Below are positions 1-8,679 of a stretch of DNA of 64,000 nucleotides, one piece after another (positions within the stretch are counted from its first letter, which is position 1; each line of letters opens with the position of its first letter). A program made the position numbers and the translations under genes. The notes beneath the pieces were generated by a model. It saw nothing but the letters and a program-made list of their open reading frames with translations, did not search any database and had not been told where the DNA came from. Source of the DNA: Phycicoccus sp. Soil802 (lineage in GTDB: Bacteria > Actinomycetota > Actinomycetes > Actinomycetales > Dermatophilaceae); the NCBI RefSeq assembly GCF_001429605.1, contig NZ_LMSS01000008.1, positions 1-64,000 on the forward strand. Direction: 5' to 3'.

Positions 1-195
1 CACGTGGTCCGACATCCCGACGGGCCGACCACCGTCACCAACCTGCAGACCCTGTGCGCGACCCACCACGGGTTCAAACACCACGCCGGCTGGCAGGTCG
101 AGATGGACGAGCGCGGGATCTGCACCTGGACCGCCCCCGACGGCCGCACCCACACGACCCACCCGATGGACCGCCACGGCCACCAAGCCGCCTGA
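1..195 (+). CDS. HNH endonuclease (DUF222/13E12 type), C-terminal end only
   Basis: The frame is open from base 1, so the gene begins upstream of the window and only its last 64 residues are visible. The fragment holds the C-x-x-H-H core of an HNH nuclease (LCATHHGFKHHAGW) followed by the usual short polar tail. This end is typical of the DUF222/13E12-repeat HNH proteins that are multicopy in actinobacteria; their function is unsettled and they often behave as selfish or mobile genes. The DUF222 part cannot be assessed here. Confidence 0.8.
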   Translation, partial: HVVRHPDGPTTVTNLQTLCATHHGFKHHAGWQVEMDERGICTWTAPDGRTHTTHPMDRHGHQAA

Positions 196-267
196 CCCCG
201 CGCGTCCTCCGACTGAACTCGAAGCCAGATCGCACCTTGCCGGATCGAGGGCTGGCAGGCTGGTTGC

Positions 268-777
268 ATGATCCTTCCCGAAGTCCGCGACCCGCGCCTG
301 GTCACGGTGCGTCGCGGCGGGACGCTCACGGATGCAGACCACCACCTCCTCGCGCTGTGGGCCGCCGCGTGTGCCGAGCACGTCCTGGACCTGTTCGAGC
401 GGGAGGAGCCGACGGACGGCCGTCCGCGAGCGGCGATCGACGCGGCCCGCGCGTGGGCCCGCGGCGACCTGGCGATGATGGACGCAAGAGCGCGGGGCGG
501 GCACGCGATGGGTGCGGCGCGACCCCTGCTCGGGCCGGCCCGGTTCGCCGCCTACGCCGCGGGCCAGGCCGCCTGCGTCGGCCACGTGGCGGAGCACGAC
601 CTCGGGGCGGCGGCCTACGCCATCAAGGCCGCGCAGGCAGCGAGCCCGCAGGATCCCGACGCCGGACGACGGGAGCGCGACTGGCAGCGCGACCAGCTCC
701 CCCAGGAGGTTCGAGCGCTCGTGCTGGAGGACGAGGTGCGCCGCAACGCCATCTGCTGGTCGGTCTTCGACGACTGA
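268..777 (+). CDS. Imm5-like putative immunity protein
   Basis: A 169-aa soluble, helical, Ala-rich protein. The segments DHHLLALWAAACAEHVLDLFE (here quoted only as DHHLLALWAA...CAEHVLDLF), AARAWARGD and the Ala-rich middle match the actinobacterial family annotated as putative immunity protein (Imm5-like), recognised from memory. Such proteins are predicted to neutralise polymorphic toxins, but biochemical proof for the family is lacking. No toxin gene is adjacent; the upstream neighbour is the tail of an HNH nuclease. The ATG lies 6 nt after CAGGCT (256-261), which resembles the -10 element of other probable leaderless genes here. Confidence 0.55.
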   Translation: MILPEVRDPRLVTVRRGGTLTDADHHLLALWAAACAEHVLDLFEREEPTDGRPRAAIDAARAWARGDLAMMDARARGGHAMGAARPLLGPARFAAYAAGQAACVGHVAEHDLGAAAYAIKAAQAASPQDPDAGRRERDWQRDQLPQEVRALVLEDEVRRNAICWSVFDD

Positions 778-810
778 CGAGCGATTGATCCGCTGGGACC
801 AGGTCACGCC

Positions 811-1548
811 TCAGCGTGGCGTCGCGAGGGCGTCGAGGAGAGCCAGGAGGAGGTCGGCGACGCGGTCAGGCTCGGCGAGGTGCGCGAGGTGGTGGCCCGC
901 GTCGCGGCGCACCACCCAACCGAGACCTTCGGCGAGAGTGAGCTCCGCGGCATACGTGTCGCCGAAGCCGAGGTATGCCGCCGGCCGCGCCTCCCAGCCG
1001 GGCGGCACCGGGAGGGGCGTCGTGAAGTACTCCGGGGGAAGGCGGGGGGCCTCACGGGTCACCCGGTCGAGCCAGTCGTCGTCCGGGAAGAGGGGCGCGA
1101 CGTCCGCGCGGTCCCACCACGACGGCCACGGCGGGAGCAGGCCGTCGGTCAGCGGCAGCGTCTCGATGAACTCCGCGAAGGCTGCGGGCGCCAGTCGGGT
1201 CTCGGCCACACCGGGAGCGGGCAGGGCGGCGTCCATGAAGACCACCGGCAGGTCACGGGCGGTGGCGAGGGCCGGCGCGTAGTAGCCGGCGTTGCTGTGC
1301 GCGACGAGCACCGTCGCCGCGTGGTGGTCGATGACCGCACCAAAGGTGTGGAGCACCCCGCCGGGCATCACCTCGCCGGCCGGCAGGGACGCGACCACCG
1401 TGGCGAGCCCGCGCTCCCTGAGGATCCCGGCCAGGGGCAGGTAGCTGGCCGGCCCGAGCAACGGGCTGGGGAGGATCACGACGCGCGACGAGCCCACAGT
1501 GCCCGGCGCGGGGCCGGCCTCCGGAGTGGGGATGCTGTGTGACGGCAC
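811..1548 (-). CDS. Alpha/beta hydrolase
   Basis: A 245-aa protein with the order of an alpha/beta hydrolase. An early strand, VVILPSPLLG, is followed by the nucleophile elbow VAHSNAG near residue 82 (a variant of GxSxG), then by acidic loops, and by a C-terminal GHHLAHL that would carry the catalytic His. No signal peptide is seen. The substrate cannot be predicted. It is divergent from the urease operon. The GTG start lies 6 nt from TAGCGT (minus strand, 1555-1560), suggesting a leaderless transcript. Confidence 0.75.
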   Translation of the reverse strand: MPSHSIPTPEAGPAPGTVGSSRVVILPSPLLGPASYLPLAGILRERGLATVVASLPAGEVMPGGVLHTFGAVIDHHAATVLVAHSNAGYYAPALATARDLPVVFMDAALPAPGVAETRLAPAAFAEFIETLPLTDGLLPPWPSWWDRADVAPLFPDDDWLDRVTREAPRLPPEYFTTPLPVPPGWEARPAAYLGFGDTYAAELTLAEGLGWVVRRDAGHHLAHLAEPDRVADLLLALLDALATPR

Positions 1549-1554
1549 GGCCCG

Positions 1555-1560
1555 ACGCTA
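1555..1560 (-). promoter_or_regulatory. Probable -10 element, leaderless hydrolase transcript
   Basis: TAGCGT on the minus strand fits TAnnnT and ends 6 nt before the GTG at 1548, so transcription would begin at or next to the start codon. No Shine-Dalgarno sequence fits between them. Confidence 0.4.
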
Positions 1561-1681
1561 GCGCTGGCGGGGAGGAAACCCGCACGAAACACTGCCTTGG
1601 TCTACTGACCCTGCCCGACCGGACCACGTGGCCGGTCCAACCGAACCGACCGCCGGGCGACGTCACGCCAAGGAGGCCGCG

Positions 1682-1984
1682 ATGCACCTGTCCCCCGCGG
1701 ACACCGAGAAGCTCCTGCTGTCGGTGGCCGGCATGGTCGCCCGGGACCGCCTGTCGCGCGGCGTCCGGCTCAACCACCCCGAGTCGGTCGCCCTCCTCTC
1801 GACCTGGGTCATCGAGCGAGCCCGAGACGGCGCCCTCGTGGCCGACCTGATGGAGCAGGGCCGGAGCGTTCTCACCCGCGACCAGGTCATGGACGGCGTG
1901 CCCGAGATGATCGCCGACGTCCAGGTCGAGGCGACCTTCCCGGACGGCCGCAAGCTCGTCACCCTCCACCACCCCATCGCCTAG
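1682..1984 (+). CDS. ureA: Urease subunit gamma
   Basis: A 100-aa protein of normal UreA length, beginning [12 protein letters not shown] and carrying VMDGVPEMI and the closing [15 protein letters not shown] typical of the gamma subunit. It is a structural subunit of the nickel enzyme that hydrolyses urea to ammonia and carbamate in the cytoplasm. The ATG at 1682 follows AAGGAGG (about 1670) at good spacing. An in-frame start at 1628 would add residues unlike UreA. First gene of the urease operon; ureB follows after 32 nt. Confidence 0.95.
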   Translation: MHLSPADTEKLLLSVAGMVARDRLSRGVRLNHPESVALLSTWVIERARDGALVADLMEQGRSVLTRDQVMDGVPEMIADVQVEATFPDGRKLVTLHHPIA

Positions 1985-2016
1985 GCGCAGACGACGTCGA
2001 CAGAGGAGGAAAACCG

Positions 2017-2370
2017 TTGAGCAGCACCACCTCCGGCCCCGGGGCGATCCGGGTGAGGCCCGGCACCGTCACGATCAACGCCGACCGCACCGACGCCGAG
2101 CGGCTCACCCTCGTCATCGTGAACACCGGCGACCGCCCGGTGCAGATCGGCTCCCACCTGCACCTGCCCGACAGCAACACCGCCCTCGACTTCGACCGCA
2201 CCGCCGCGCACGGCTTCCGGCTCGACATCCCCAGCGGGACGTCGGTGCGGTTCGAGCCCGGGGTGAGCCGCGAGGTGGACGCCGTCGCGTTCCGCGGGCG
2301 GCGGAGGATCCCCGGCCTCCAGCTGCCGGCCACGACCGGCCGGACGACCGAGGGTGACCTCGATGGCTGA
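2017..2370 (+). CDS. ureB: Urease subunit beta
   Basis: A 117-aa protein of normal UreB size. It has the family opening [14 protein letters not shown], the [14 protein letters not shown] core and the ending with [10 protein letters not shown]. It packs against UreA and UreC in the urease trimer. The start is a TTG at 2017, chosen because GAGGAGGA lies 6-7 nt upstream and no better start is in frame. Its stop overlaps the ureC start by 8 nt, so the two are translationally coupled. Confidence 0.95.
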   Translation: MSSTTSGPGAIRVRPGTVTINADRTDAERLTLVIVNTGDRPVQIGSHLHLPDSNTALDFDRTAAHGFRLDIPSGTSVRFEPGVSREVDAVAFRGRRRIPGLQLPATTGRTTEGDLDG

Positions 2371-4072
2371 CCTCGACCGCGAGCGCTACGCCGCGATCTA
2401 CGGCCCCACGACCGGCGACCAGGTCCGGCTCGGCGACACCGACCTGTGGATCGAGGTCGAGGACGACCTGACCTTCGGGGGTGAGGAGCCCGTCTTCGGC
2501 GGTGGCAAGTCGATCCGCGAGTCGATGGCCCAGGGCACCCGGAGCAGCGCCGACGGCGCCCTCGACACGGTCATCACCAACGCGATCGTGCTCGACCACT
2601 GGGGCATCGTGCGCGCCGACGTCGGCATCCGCGGGGGCCGGATCGTGGCCCTCGGCCGCAGCGGCAACCCCGACATCGCGGACGGCGTGCACCCCGACCT
2701 CGAGATCGGTCCCGGCACCGACGTCATCTCCGGCGAGGGCCGCATCCTCACCGCCGGCGGGGTCGACCTGCACGTGCACTTCCTCTCCACCAGCCAGGTG
2801 CACGAGGCCCTGGCGGCCGGGCTGACCACCCTGGGCGGCGGCGGCACCGGCCCCTCCGAGGGGTCCAAGGCGACCACCGTCACGCCTGGCCCCTGGCACC
2901 TCCAGTCGGTGCTCCGAGGCCTCGACCACCTCCCGGTCAACCTCCTGCTCATGGGCAAGGGCAACACCGTCAGCGCCGCGGGGCTGCGCGAGCAGGCGCT
3001 CGCCGGCGCGGCGGCATACAAGGTGCACGAGGACTGGGGCAGCACCCCGGCCGCGATCGACGCAGCCCTGCGCGCCGCCGACGAGTTCGGCCTGCAGGTG
3101 GCGCTGCACAGCGACAGCCTCAACGAGGCGGGGTTCGTCGACTCGACCTTGCGGGCGATCGGCGGGCGCAGCATCCACGCCTTCCACACCGAGGGCGCCG
3201 GCGGCGGGCACGCTCCCGACATCATCACCATCGCCGGACACCCCAACGTGCTGCCCGGCTCGACGAACCCGACCCTCCCCCACACCGTCAACACGGTCGC
3301 CGAGCACCTCGACATGCTGATGGTCTGCCACCACCTCAACCCGGCGGTCCCCGAGGACCTGGCCTTCGCCGAGAGCCGGATCCGGGCCACCACCATCGCG
3401 GCCGAGGACATCCTCCACGACCTCGGCGCCCTCTCGATGACGAGCAGCGACGCGCAGGCGATGGGTCGCATCGGGGAGGTGATCACCCGCACCTGGCAGG
3501 TCGCCCACGTCATGAAGGCGCGGCTCGGCGCCCTGGGCGGCGGTCTCCCCGCGGACAACGAGCGGGCTCGGCGCTACCTCGCCAAGTACACGATCAACCC
3601 CGCCATCGCGCACGGCATCGACCACGAGGTCGGCTCGATCGAGGCGGGCAAGCTCGCCGACCTCGTGCTGTGGCATCCCAAGTTCTTCGGGTGGCGCCCC
3701 GACGTCGTGATCAAGGCGGGCGCGATCGTGTATGCCGCGCTCGGCGACCCGAACGCGTCGATCCCCACGCCGCAGCCGGTGCTCATGCGCCCGGCGCTGG
3801 TCGGCGACGGCGGGGCGGGGGCCGACCACGCGCTGACCTTCGTGGCGCCGGTCGCCCTCGACGACGGACTCGCCGACCGGCTCGGCCTGCGGCGCACGCT
3901 CGTCGGCGTCCGTCCGACCCGGGACGTGAGCAAGGCCGACATGGTCAACAACGACGCCCTGCCGACGATCGAGGTCGACCCCGAGTCGTTCGCGATCAGC
4001 ATCGACGGCGAGCGCGTCGAGCCGTCCCCGGCCATGGAACTCCCACTCGCGCAACGCTATTCGCTGTTCTGA
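2363..4072 (+). CDS. ureC: Urease catalytic subunit alpha
   Basis: A 569-aa protein of full length. All dinickel ligands can be placed: H137 and H139 (HVHF), carbamylated K220 (YKVHEDWG), H249 (ALHSDS), H275 ([15 protein letters not shown]) and D363 (SSDAQAMGR). The mobile-flap His lies in MVCHHLN. It catalyses urea hydrolysis. The ATG at 2363 matches the family start [20 protein letters not shown]; a GTG at 2354 in the same frame would add three residues. It overlaps ureB by 8 nt and is followed 9 nt later by ureF. The codon for K220 sits beside a copy of the GCGGCATAC motif (3011-3019). Confidence 0.97.
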   Translation: MADLDRERYAAIYGPTTGDQVRLGDTDLWIEVEDDLTFGGEEPVFGGGKSIRESMAQGTRSSADGALDTVITNAIVLDHWGIVRADVGIRGGRIVALGRSGNPDIADGVHPDLEIGPGTDVISGEGRILTAGGVDLHVHFLSTSQVHEALAAGLTTLGGGGTGPSEGSKATTVTPGPWHLQSVLRGLDHLPVNLLLMGKGNTVSAAGLREQALAGAAAYKVHEDWGSTPAAIDAALRAADEFGLQVALHSDSLNEAGFVDSTLRAIGGRSIHAFHTEGAGGGHAPDIITIAGHPNVLPGSTNPTLPHTVNTVAEHLDMLMVCHHLNPAVPEDLAFAESRIRATTIAAEDILHDLGALSMTSSDAQAMGRIGEVITRTWQVAHVMKARLGALGGGLPADNERARRYLAKYTINPAIAHGIDHEVGSIEAGKLADLVLWHPKFFGWRPDVVIKAGAIVYAALGDPNASIPTPQPVLMRPALVGDGGAGADHALTFVAPVALDDGLADRLGLRRTLVGVRPTRDVSKADMVNNDALPTIEVDPESFAISIDGERVEPSPAMELPLAQRYSLF

Positions 4073-4081
4073 CGAGGTCCC

Positions 4082-4750
4082 GTGCTCCCCCACCCCGAGT
4101 TCGCCGCCATGCTGCTGGCGGACGGCCGGCTGCCCGTCGGCGGCCACACCCAGTCCTCCGGGCTCGAGCCTGCCCTCCTCGGTGGCCTCGAGCCGCGCGA
4201 CGTGCCCGCCCTCGTGGCCACCCGGCTGCGGACGGTCGTGCTGGTCGACGCGGCGACCGCGGTCGTCGCCCGGCACCGCACCCTCGCCGGCCTCCCCCTC
4301 GACGACCTCCAGCTGGCCTGGGCCGCCCGCACCCCCAGCGAGGTGGTGCGGGCGGCATCCATCGCCGTGGGGCGCGGGCAGCGGCGGTTGGCGCAACGGC
4401 TGTGGCCGGGCAGCGCGGCCGCCTCCGCCCTGGCGCCGATGCCGGCTCCGGCCCGGCCTGTGGCGGTCGGCGCGATGGCCGCCGCGGCCGGTCTCGACGG
4501 CGCCCGCACCGCCCGCCTCGTCGCCTACGACGACGTCCAGTCCCTCTGCGCTGCCGCCCTCAAGCTGTGCCCCCTCGATCCGGTCGAGACCACCGAGTGG
4601 CTGCTGCACGCCGGTCCGGGGATCGAGGAGGTCGTGGCGGCGGTCGCGCACCTGACCGAGCCGGACGGCATCCCGGCGCCGTCCGCACCGCTGCTGGAGC
4701 AGTGGCAGCACGCCCACCCCACCCACCCACGGAGGTTGTTCAGTGCCTGA
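4082..4750 (+). CDS. ureF: Urease accessory protein UreF
   Basis: A 222-aa all-helical protein with the UreF opening [20 protein letters not shown] and the conserved central Val/Ala-rich helices. UreF binds the UreD-apourease complex and controls GTP use by UreG during nickel insertion. It starts with GTG at 4082 and ends inside ureG (8-nt overlap). No ureE precedes it, which differs from many urease operons. Confidence 0.92.
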   Translation: MLPHPEFAAMLLADGRLPVGGHTQSSGLEPALLGGLEPRDVPALVATRLRTVVLVDAATAVVARHRTLAGLPLDDLQLAWAARTPSEVVRAASIAVGRGQRRLAQRLWPGSAAASALAPMPAPARPVAVGAMAAAAGLDGARTARLVAYDDVQSLCAAALKLCPLDPVETTEWLLHAGPGIEEVVAAVAHLTEPDGIPAPSAPLLEQWQHAHPTHPRRLFSA

Positions 4751-5492
4751 CACCACCACGCCCGACAGCACCACGCCCGTCACCACGCGCGCCTTCCGGC
4801 TCGGCGTCGCCGGGCCGGTCGGCACCGGCAAGTCCTCGCTCATCGCCATGGTCTGTCGCGAGCTCGGCGACGAGCTGCGGCTCGGGGTCGTAACCAACGA
4901 CATCTACACCGACGAGGACGCCCGGATGCTGCGCGCCGCCGGCGTCCTCGACCCCGAGCGGATCCGTGCCGTGGAGACCGGCGCGTGCCCGCACACCGCG
5001 ATCCGCGACGACGTGACCGCCAACCTCCTCGCCGTGGAGGACCTGGAGGCCGACTTCGCACCGCTCGACCTGGTGCTGGTCGAGTCGGGCGGCGACAACC
5101 TCACCGCGACCTTCTCCCCCGCGTTGGTCGACGCCCAGGTCTTCGTCCTCGACGTGGCCGGTGGCGGTGACGTGGTGCGCAAGGGCGGTCCCGGCATCTC
5201 GCGCGCCGACCTGCTGGTCGTCAACAAGACCGACCTGGCGCCGCACGTGGGCGTCGATGCGGACCTCATGCAGGTGCAGGGTCGGGAGGCCCGCGACGGA
5301 CGACCCGTCATCGGCCTGTCGCGCACCGACCCAGCGTCGGTCGCCCAGCTGCGCGCGTGGGTGCTGGCGATGCTCGGTGCCCACCGCAGCGGCCACCACG
5401 TGCCGGTCGACCCGGGCCCGATGGCCCCGCACAGCCATGCCGATGGCGGCGCGCACAGCCACGTCGGCGGTGACGGTGTCCACGCACACTGA
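4743..5492 (+). CDS. ureG: Urease accessory GTPase UreG with His-rich tail
   Basis: A 249-aa GTPase that powers nickel insertion into urease. It has the P-loop GPVGTGKSS (about residues 23-31), [12 protein letters not shown], the metal-binding CPH in [20 protein letters not shown] and the guanine-specificity NKTD. The last 35 or so residues form an unusual His-rich tail with HSH, HSH and HAH clusters, likely a nickel store. His-rich stretches in UreG are more usual at the N terminus. With no ureE in the operon, this tail may take over nickel delivery (inference). It overlaps ureF by 8 nt and ureD by about 17 nt. Confidence 0.95.
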   Translation: MPDTTTPDSTTPVTTRAFRLGVAGPVGTGKSSLIAMVCRELGDELRLGVVTNDIYTDEDARMLRAAGVLDPERIRAVETGACPHTAIRDDVTANLLAVEDLEADFAPLDLVLVESGGDNLTATFSPALVDAQVFVLDVAGGGDVVRKGGPGISRADLLVVNKTDLAPHVGVDADLMQVQGREARDGRPVIGLSRTDPASVAQLRAWVLAMLGAHRSGHHVPVDPGPMAPHSHADGGAHSHVGGDGVHAH

Positions 5493-6213
5493 GGTCCGCA
5501 CCGCCCGGGTCGAGCTCTGGCCCGGGGGCAGAAGCAGCCGACTCGTGCTGGCCGCCGGCCTGGTCACCCCGCGGGTGGTCCGGCACGACGCCTCAGGCGC
5601 CGAGGTCGCCCTCCTCGCCACGACCGCCACCCTCCTCGGCGGCGACACCCTCCGGCTGGCGGTCGAGGTGGGTCCCGGGATGCGCCTCGACCTGCGCGAC
5701 GTCGCGGGCACCGTGGCCTACCACGGTCGCGGACTCGGCTGCGTGGTCGACGCCTCGTTGCGGGTGCACGAGGGGGCCACCCTCGCCTGGGCCGGCGAGC
5801 CCCTCGTCGTCGCCGACGGCTCCGCCGTCACGCGACACCTGCGCGCCGACGTCGACGAGGGTGGCCGCCTGCTCCTTCGCGACCGGGTCGCCCTGGGCCG
5901 CAGCGGCCAGGACGGCGGTCGCCTCGACTGCCACACCGCCCTGAGGCATGCCGGTCGGCCGGCCCTCGTGGAGCACCTCGAGGTGCGGGCGGGGCTGGGA
6001 CCGGGCGCCCTCGGGACGGCGCGGGTCGTCGACACCCTCACCGCGCTCGGCTGGCGGCCGGACACCGTGGCCGGCCACGCGGCATACCGGCTGCATGAAC
6101 CGGGCAGCGTCGTCCGCGAGCTGCTCGACGAGGCCCACACCTCCGGCCTGCCCACGGTCTGGGCCGCCTGGCACGCCGAGCTCCCGGGCCAGCCGGGGCA
6201 ACCACCAATTTGA
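5476..6213 (+). CDS. ureD: Urease accessory protein UreD
   Basis: About 245 aa, recognisable by [38 protein letters not shown] (quoted in part), TVAYHG and LRADVDEGG, all typical of UreD/UreH. It is the scaffold that binds apourease and recruits UreF and UreG. The frame has no strong Shine-Dalgarno. GTG codons at 5470 and 5476 both lie inside the end of ureG; 5476 is chosen because the UreD-like sequence begins just after it. It is the last canonical urease gene. Confidence 0.85.
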   Translation: MSTHTEVRTARVELWPGGRSSRLVLAAGLVTPRVVRHDASGAEVALLATTATLLGGDTLRLAVEVGPGMRLDLRDVAGTVAYHGRGLGCVVDASLRVHEGATLAWAGEPLVVADGSAVTRHLRADVDEGGRLLLRDRVALGRSGQDGGRLDCHTALRHAGRPALVEHLEVRAGLGPGALGTARVVDTLTALGWRPDTVAGHAAYRLHEPGSVVRELLDEAHTSGLPTVWAAWHAELPGQPGQPPI

Positions 6214-6279
6214 CGGAGTGTCGGCTGGGCCGCCCAGGCGTAGTTTGGCAGGACAACCATCTGAGAAAGGGAAACCACC

Positions 6280-6528
6280 ATGGGCCAGTTCATGGATGTC
6301 CACACCAACATGCCGGGAGTCACCGCCGAGGCGCTGCTCGAGGCGCACCGGGCCGACCTCGCCATCCAGGACGAGGAGTCGGTGGACTTCAAGCAGGCTT
6401 GGGCCGACCCGGTGAGCGGACACGTCTTCTGCCTCTCCGAGGGACCGGACAAGGACGCCATCCAGCGCATCCACGAGCGCGCCGGCCACCCCTACGACGA
6501 GATCCACGAGATCACCGTCACGGCCTGA
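6280..6528 (+). CDS. SCO4226-family nickel-binding protein (DUF4242)
   Basis: An 82-aa protein. MGQFMDVHTNMPGVTAEAL, AHRADLAIQDEE, FKQAWADP, CLSEGPDKDA and HERAGH...DEIHE align closely with Streptomyces SCO4226, a small ferredoxin-like-fold protein shown to bind nickel. It is the seventh gene in line with urease, 66 nt after ureD, with its own AAAGGGAAA ribosome site. The position suggests it supplies or buffers nickel for urease (inference). The match to the family is strong; the link to urease rests on gene order. Confidence 0.88.
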   Translation: MGQFMDVHTNMPGVTAEALLEAHRADLAIQDEESVDFKQAWADPVSGHVFCLSEGPDKDAIQRIHERAGHPYDEIHEITVTA

Positions 6529-6626
6529 CCCGGCCGCGCTGCCCCGCCCGACGGCCGCCCACCGCCCGCTCGACCTGTCGGAGCTCGATCTGCCGCGCCC
6601 ATTAACGACATGCCCGACTGTCCGAA

Positions 6627-6643
6627 ATGCGGGTTGCCCGCAT
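6627..6643. repeat. Small perfect hairpin between the nickel gene and korA
   Basis: ATGCGGG-TTG-CCCGCAT has a 7-bp stem and 3-nt loop. It lies in the 207-nt gap 6529-6735 and could end the urease transcript, although no U-tract follows. The rest of the gap holds no clear gene. Confidence 0.4.
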
Positions 6644-6735
6644 GCCCCGGCGGCGGCCGTCCTACCATGGAAGAACGCCCGCAGGAAGCGCGCGGCGCGC
6701 AACAAACAGCAGATGAACAGGTGGCGGAACACGCA

Positions 6736-8679
6736 GTGACGCAGACACAGTCGAGCGGCAAGAGCGTCCAACGCCTCGATCGGGTCGTGATCCGGTTCGC
6801 CGGCGACTCGGGCGACGGCATGCAGCTGACCGGAGACCGGTTCACGTCGGAGACCGCAGCCCTCGGCAACGACCTCTCGACGCTGCCCAACTTCCCGGCC
6901 GAGATCCGGGCGCCCCAGGGCACCCTGCCCGGTGTCTCGAGCTTCCAGCTGCACTTCGCGGACCACGACGTCCTGACGCCCGGTGACGCGCCGGACGTGC
7001 TGGTCGCGATGAACCCCGCGGCCCTCAAGGCCAACCTGCGTGACCTGCCGCGCGGCGCCACGATCATCGCCAACACCGACGAGTTCTCGAAGCGCAACCT
7101 CGCCAAGGTGGGCTACGACGCCAACCCCCTGGACGACGGCAGCCTCGAGTCCTGGCACGTCCACCCGGTGGCGCTCACCTCGATCACCGTCGAGGCCCTG
7201 GCCGCCTTCGACACCTTGTCCCGTAAGGACAAGGAGCGCGCCAAGAACATGTTCGCGCTCGGGCTGCTGTCGTGGATGTACCACCGCCCGACCACTGGCA
7301 CCGAGTCGTTCCTGGAGAAGAAGTTCGGCTCCAAGCCCGACATCCTCGCCGCGAACCTCACCGCGCTGAAGGCCGGCCTCAACTACGGCGAGACGACCGA
7401 GGACTTCGCGGTCTCCTACGAGATCGCGCCCGCGAAGATGGCCCCCGGCACCTACCGCAACATCACCGGCAACGCCGCGCTCGCCCTCGGCCTGGTCACG
7501 GCGTCGCACCGGGCGGGCATCCCGCTGGTGCTCGGCTCCTACCCGATCACCCCCGCCTCCGACATCCTCCACACCCTCTCGGGCCTCAAGCGCTACGGCG
7601 TGACGACCCTGCAGGCCGAGGACGAGATCGCCGGCATCGGCGCGGCCCTGGGGGCGTCGTTCGGCGGCGCCATCGGGGTGACCACGACCTCCGGCCCCGG
7701 AGTCGCGCTCAAGTCCGAGACGATCGGCCTCGGGGTCTCGCTCGAGCTCCCGCTGGTCATCGTCGACGTGCAGCGCGGCGGCCCCTCGACGGGCCTGCCG
7801 ACCAAGACGGAGCAGTCCGACCTGCTGCAGGCGATGTTCGGGCGCAACGGCGAGTCGCCGGTGCCGATCATCGCGCCCCAATCGCCGGCCGACTGCTTCG
7901 ACGCCGCGCTGGAGGCGGTGCGGATCGCCACGACCTACCGGACCCCCGTGTTCCTGCTCTCCGACGGCTACCTCGCCAACGGCTCGGAGCCGTGGTCGAT
8001 CCCGTCCGTGTCAGAGCTGCCCGACCTCACCGTCGAGTTCGCGACCGAGCCCAACGACACCGACGACAAGGGCGAGCCGGTCTTCCACCCGTACCTGCGC
8101 GACGAGGCCACCCTGGCCCGACCGTGGGCCATCCCGGGGACGCCCGGGCTGGAGCACCGCATCGGTGGCATCGAGAAGGCCAACGTCACCGGCAACATCT
8201 CCTACGACCCCGACAACCACGACCTGATGACCCGCCTCCGGGCGGCCAAGGTCGAGCGGATCGCCGACACCATCGGTGACCTCGAGGTCGACGACCCGAG
8301 CGGCGAGGCCACCGTGCTGGTGCTCGGCTGGGGGTCGACCTACGGACCGATCGCCGCCGCCGCGCGCAGCGTCCGCAACACCGGCGCGCAGGTGGCCCGG
8401 GCTCACCTGCGCCACCTCAACCCGTTCCCCGCCAACACCGGCGAGGTCCTGCGGCGCTACGACAAGGTGCTCGTCCCCGAGATGAACATGGGCCAGCTCG
8501 CGATGCTGCTGCGCGCCAAGTTCCTCGTCGACGTGCACTCCTTCACCCAGGTGCGCGGGCTGCCCTTCACCACGGTCGAGCTCGCCGACGCCATCGTGTC
8601 GCTCGCCTCCGGCGCCGACACCCTGGCTCCGGACAGCAAGGCCACCGACACCGTGGCCGCCAAGGGAGGACACGCATGA
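6736..8679 (+). CDS. korA: 2-oxoglutarate:ferredoxin oxidoreductase, alpha subunit
   Basis: A 647-aa fusion of the gamma and alpha domains of 2-oxoacid:ferredoxin oxidoreductase. The gamma part starts IRFAGDSGDGMQLTGDRFTSE near residue 20 (quoted in part). The alpha part carries YPITPASDIL near residue 270, then TTSGPGVALKSE and DVQRGGPSTGLPTKTEQSD (quoted in part). With KorB it would oxidise 2-oxoglutarate to succinyl-CoA, reducing ferredoxin, in an alternative TCA step known from mycobacteria. The GTG at 6736 is chosen because homologues begin near MTQTQ; starts at 6610, 6667 and 6721 are also in frame. KorB overlaps by 4 nt. Confidence 0.9.
   Translation: MTQTQSSGKSVQRLDRVVIRFAGDSGDGMQLTGDRFTSETAALGNDLSTLPNFPAEIRAPQGTLPGVSSFQLHFADHDVLTPGDAPDVLVAMNPAALKANLRDLPRGATIIANTDEFSKRNLAKVGYDANPLDDGSLESWHVHPVALTSITVEALAAFDTLSRKDKERAKNMFALGLLSWMYHRPTTGTESFLEKKFGSKPDILAANLTALKAGLNYGETTEDFAVSYEIAPAKMAPGTYRNITGNAALALGLVTASHRAGIPLVLGSYPITPASDILHTLSGLKRYGVTTLQAEDEIAGIGAALGASFGGAIGVTTTSGPGVALKSETIGLGVSLELPLVIVDVQRGGPSTGLPTKTEQSDLLQAMFGRNGESPVPIIAPQSPADCFDAALEAVRIATTYRTPVFLLSDGYLANGSEPWSIPSVSELPDLTVEFATEPNDTDDKGEPVFHPYLRDEATLARPWAIPGTPGLEHRIGGIEKANVTGNISYDPDNHDLMTRLRAAKVERIADTIGDLEVDDPSGEATVLVLGWGSTYGPIAAAARSVRNTGAQVARAHLRHLNPFPANTGEVLRRYDKVLVPEMNMGQLAMLLRAKFLVDVHSFTQVRGLPFTTVELADAIVSLASGADTLAPDSKATDTVAAKGGHA

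Noticed and set aside
1549-1681. Nickel riboswitch or operator before ureA
   Set aside because: Only a short CCACGTGG palindrome is visible; no structured leader or recognisable regulator site was found.
2114-4903. A very long minus-strand open frame across the urease genes, and similar long frames opposite nuo and the men/ara genes
   Set aside because: They lie antisense to clearly recognised proteins, have low-complexity Arg/Gly/Pro/Asp-rich translations, and reflect the scarcity of stops in 70% G+C DNA.
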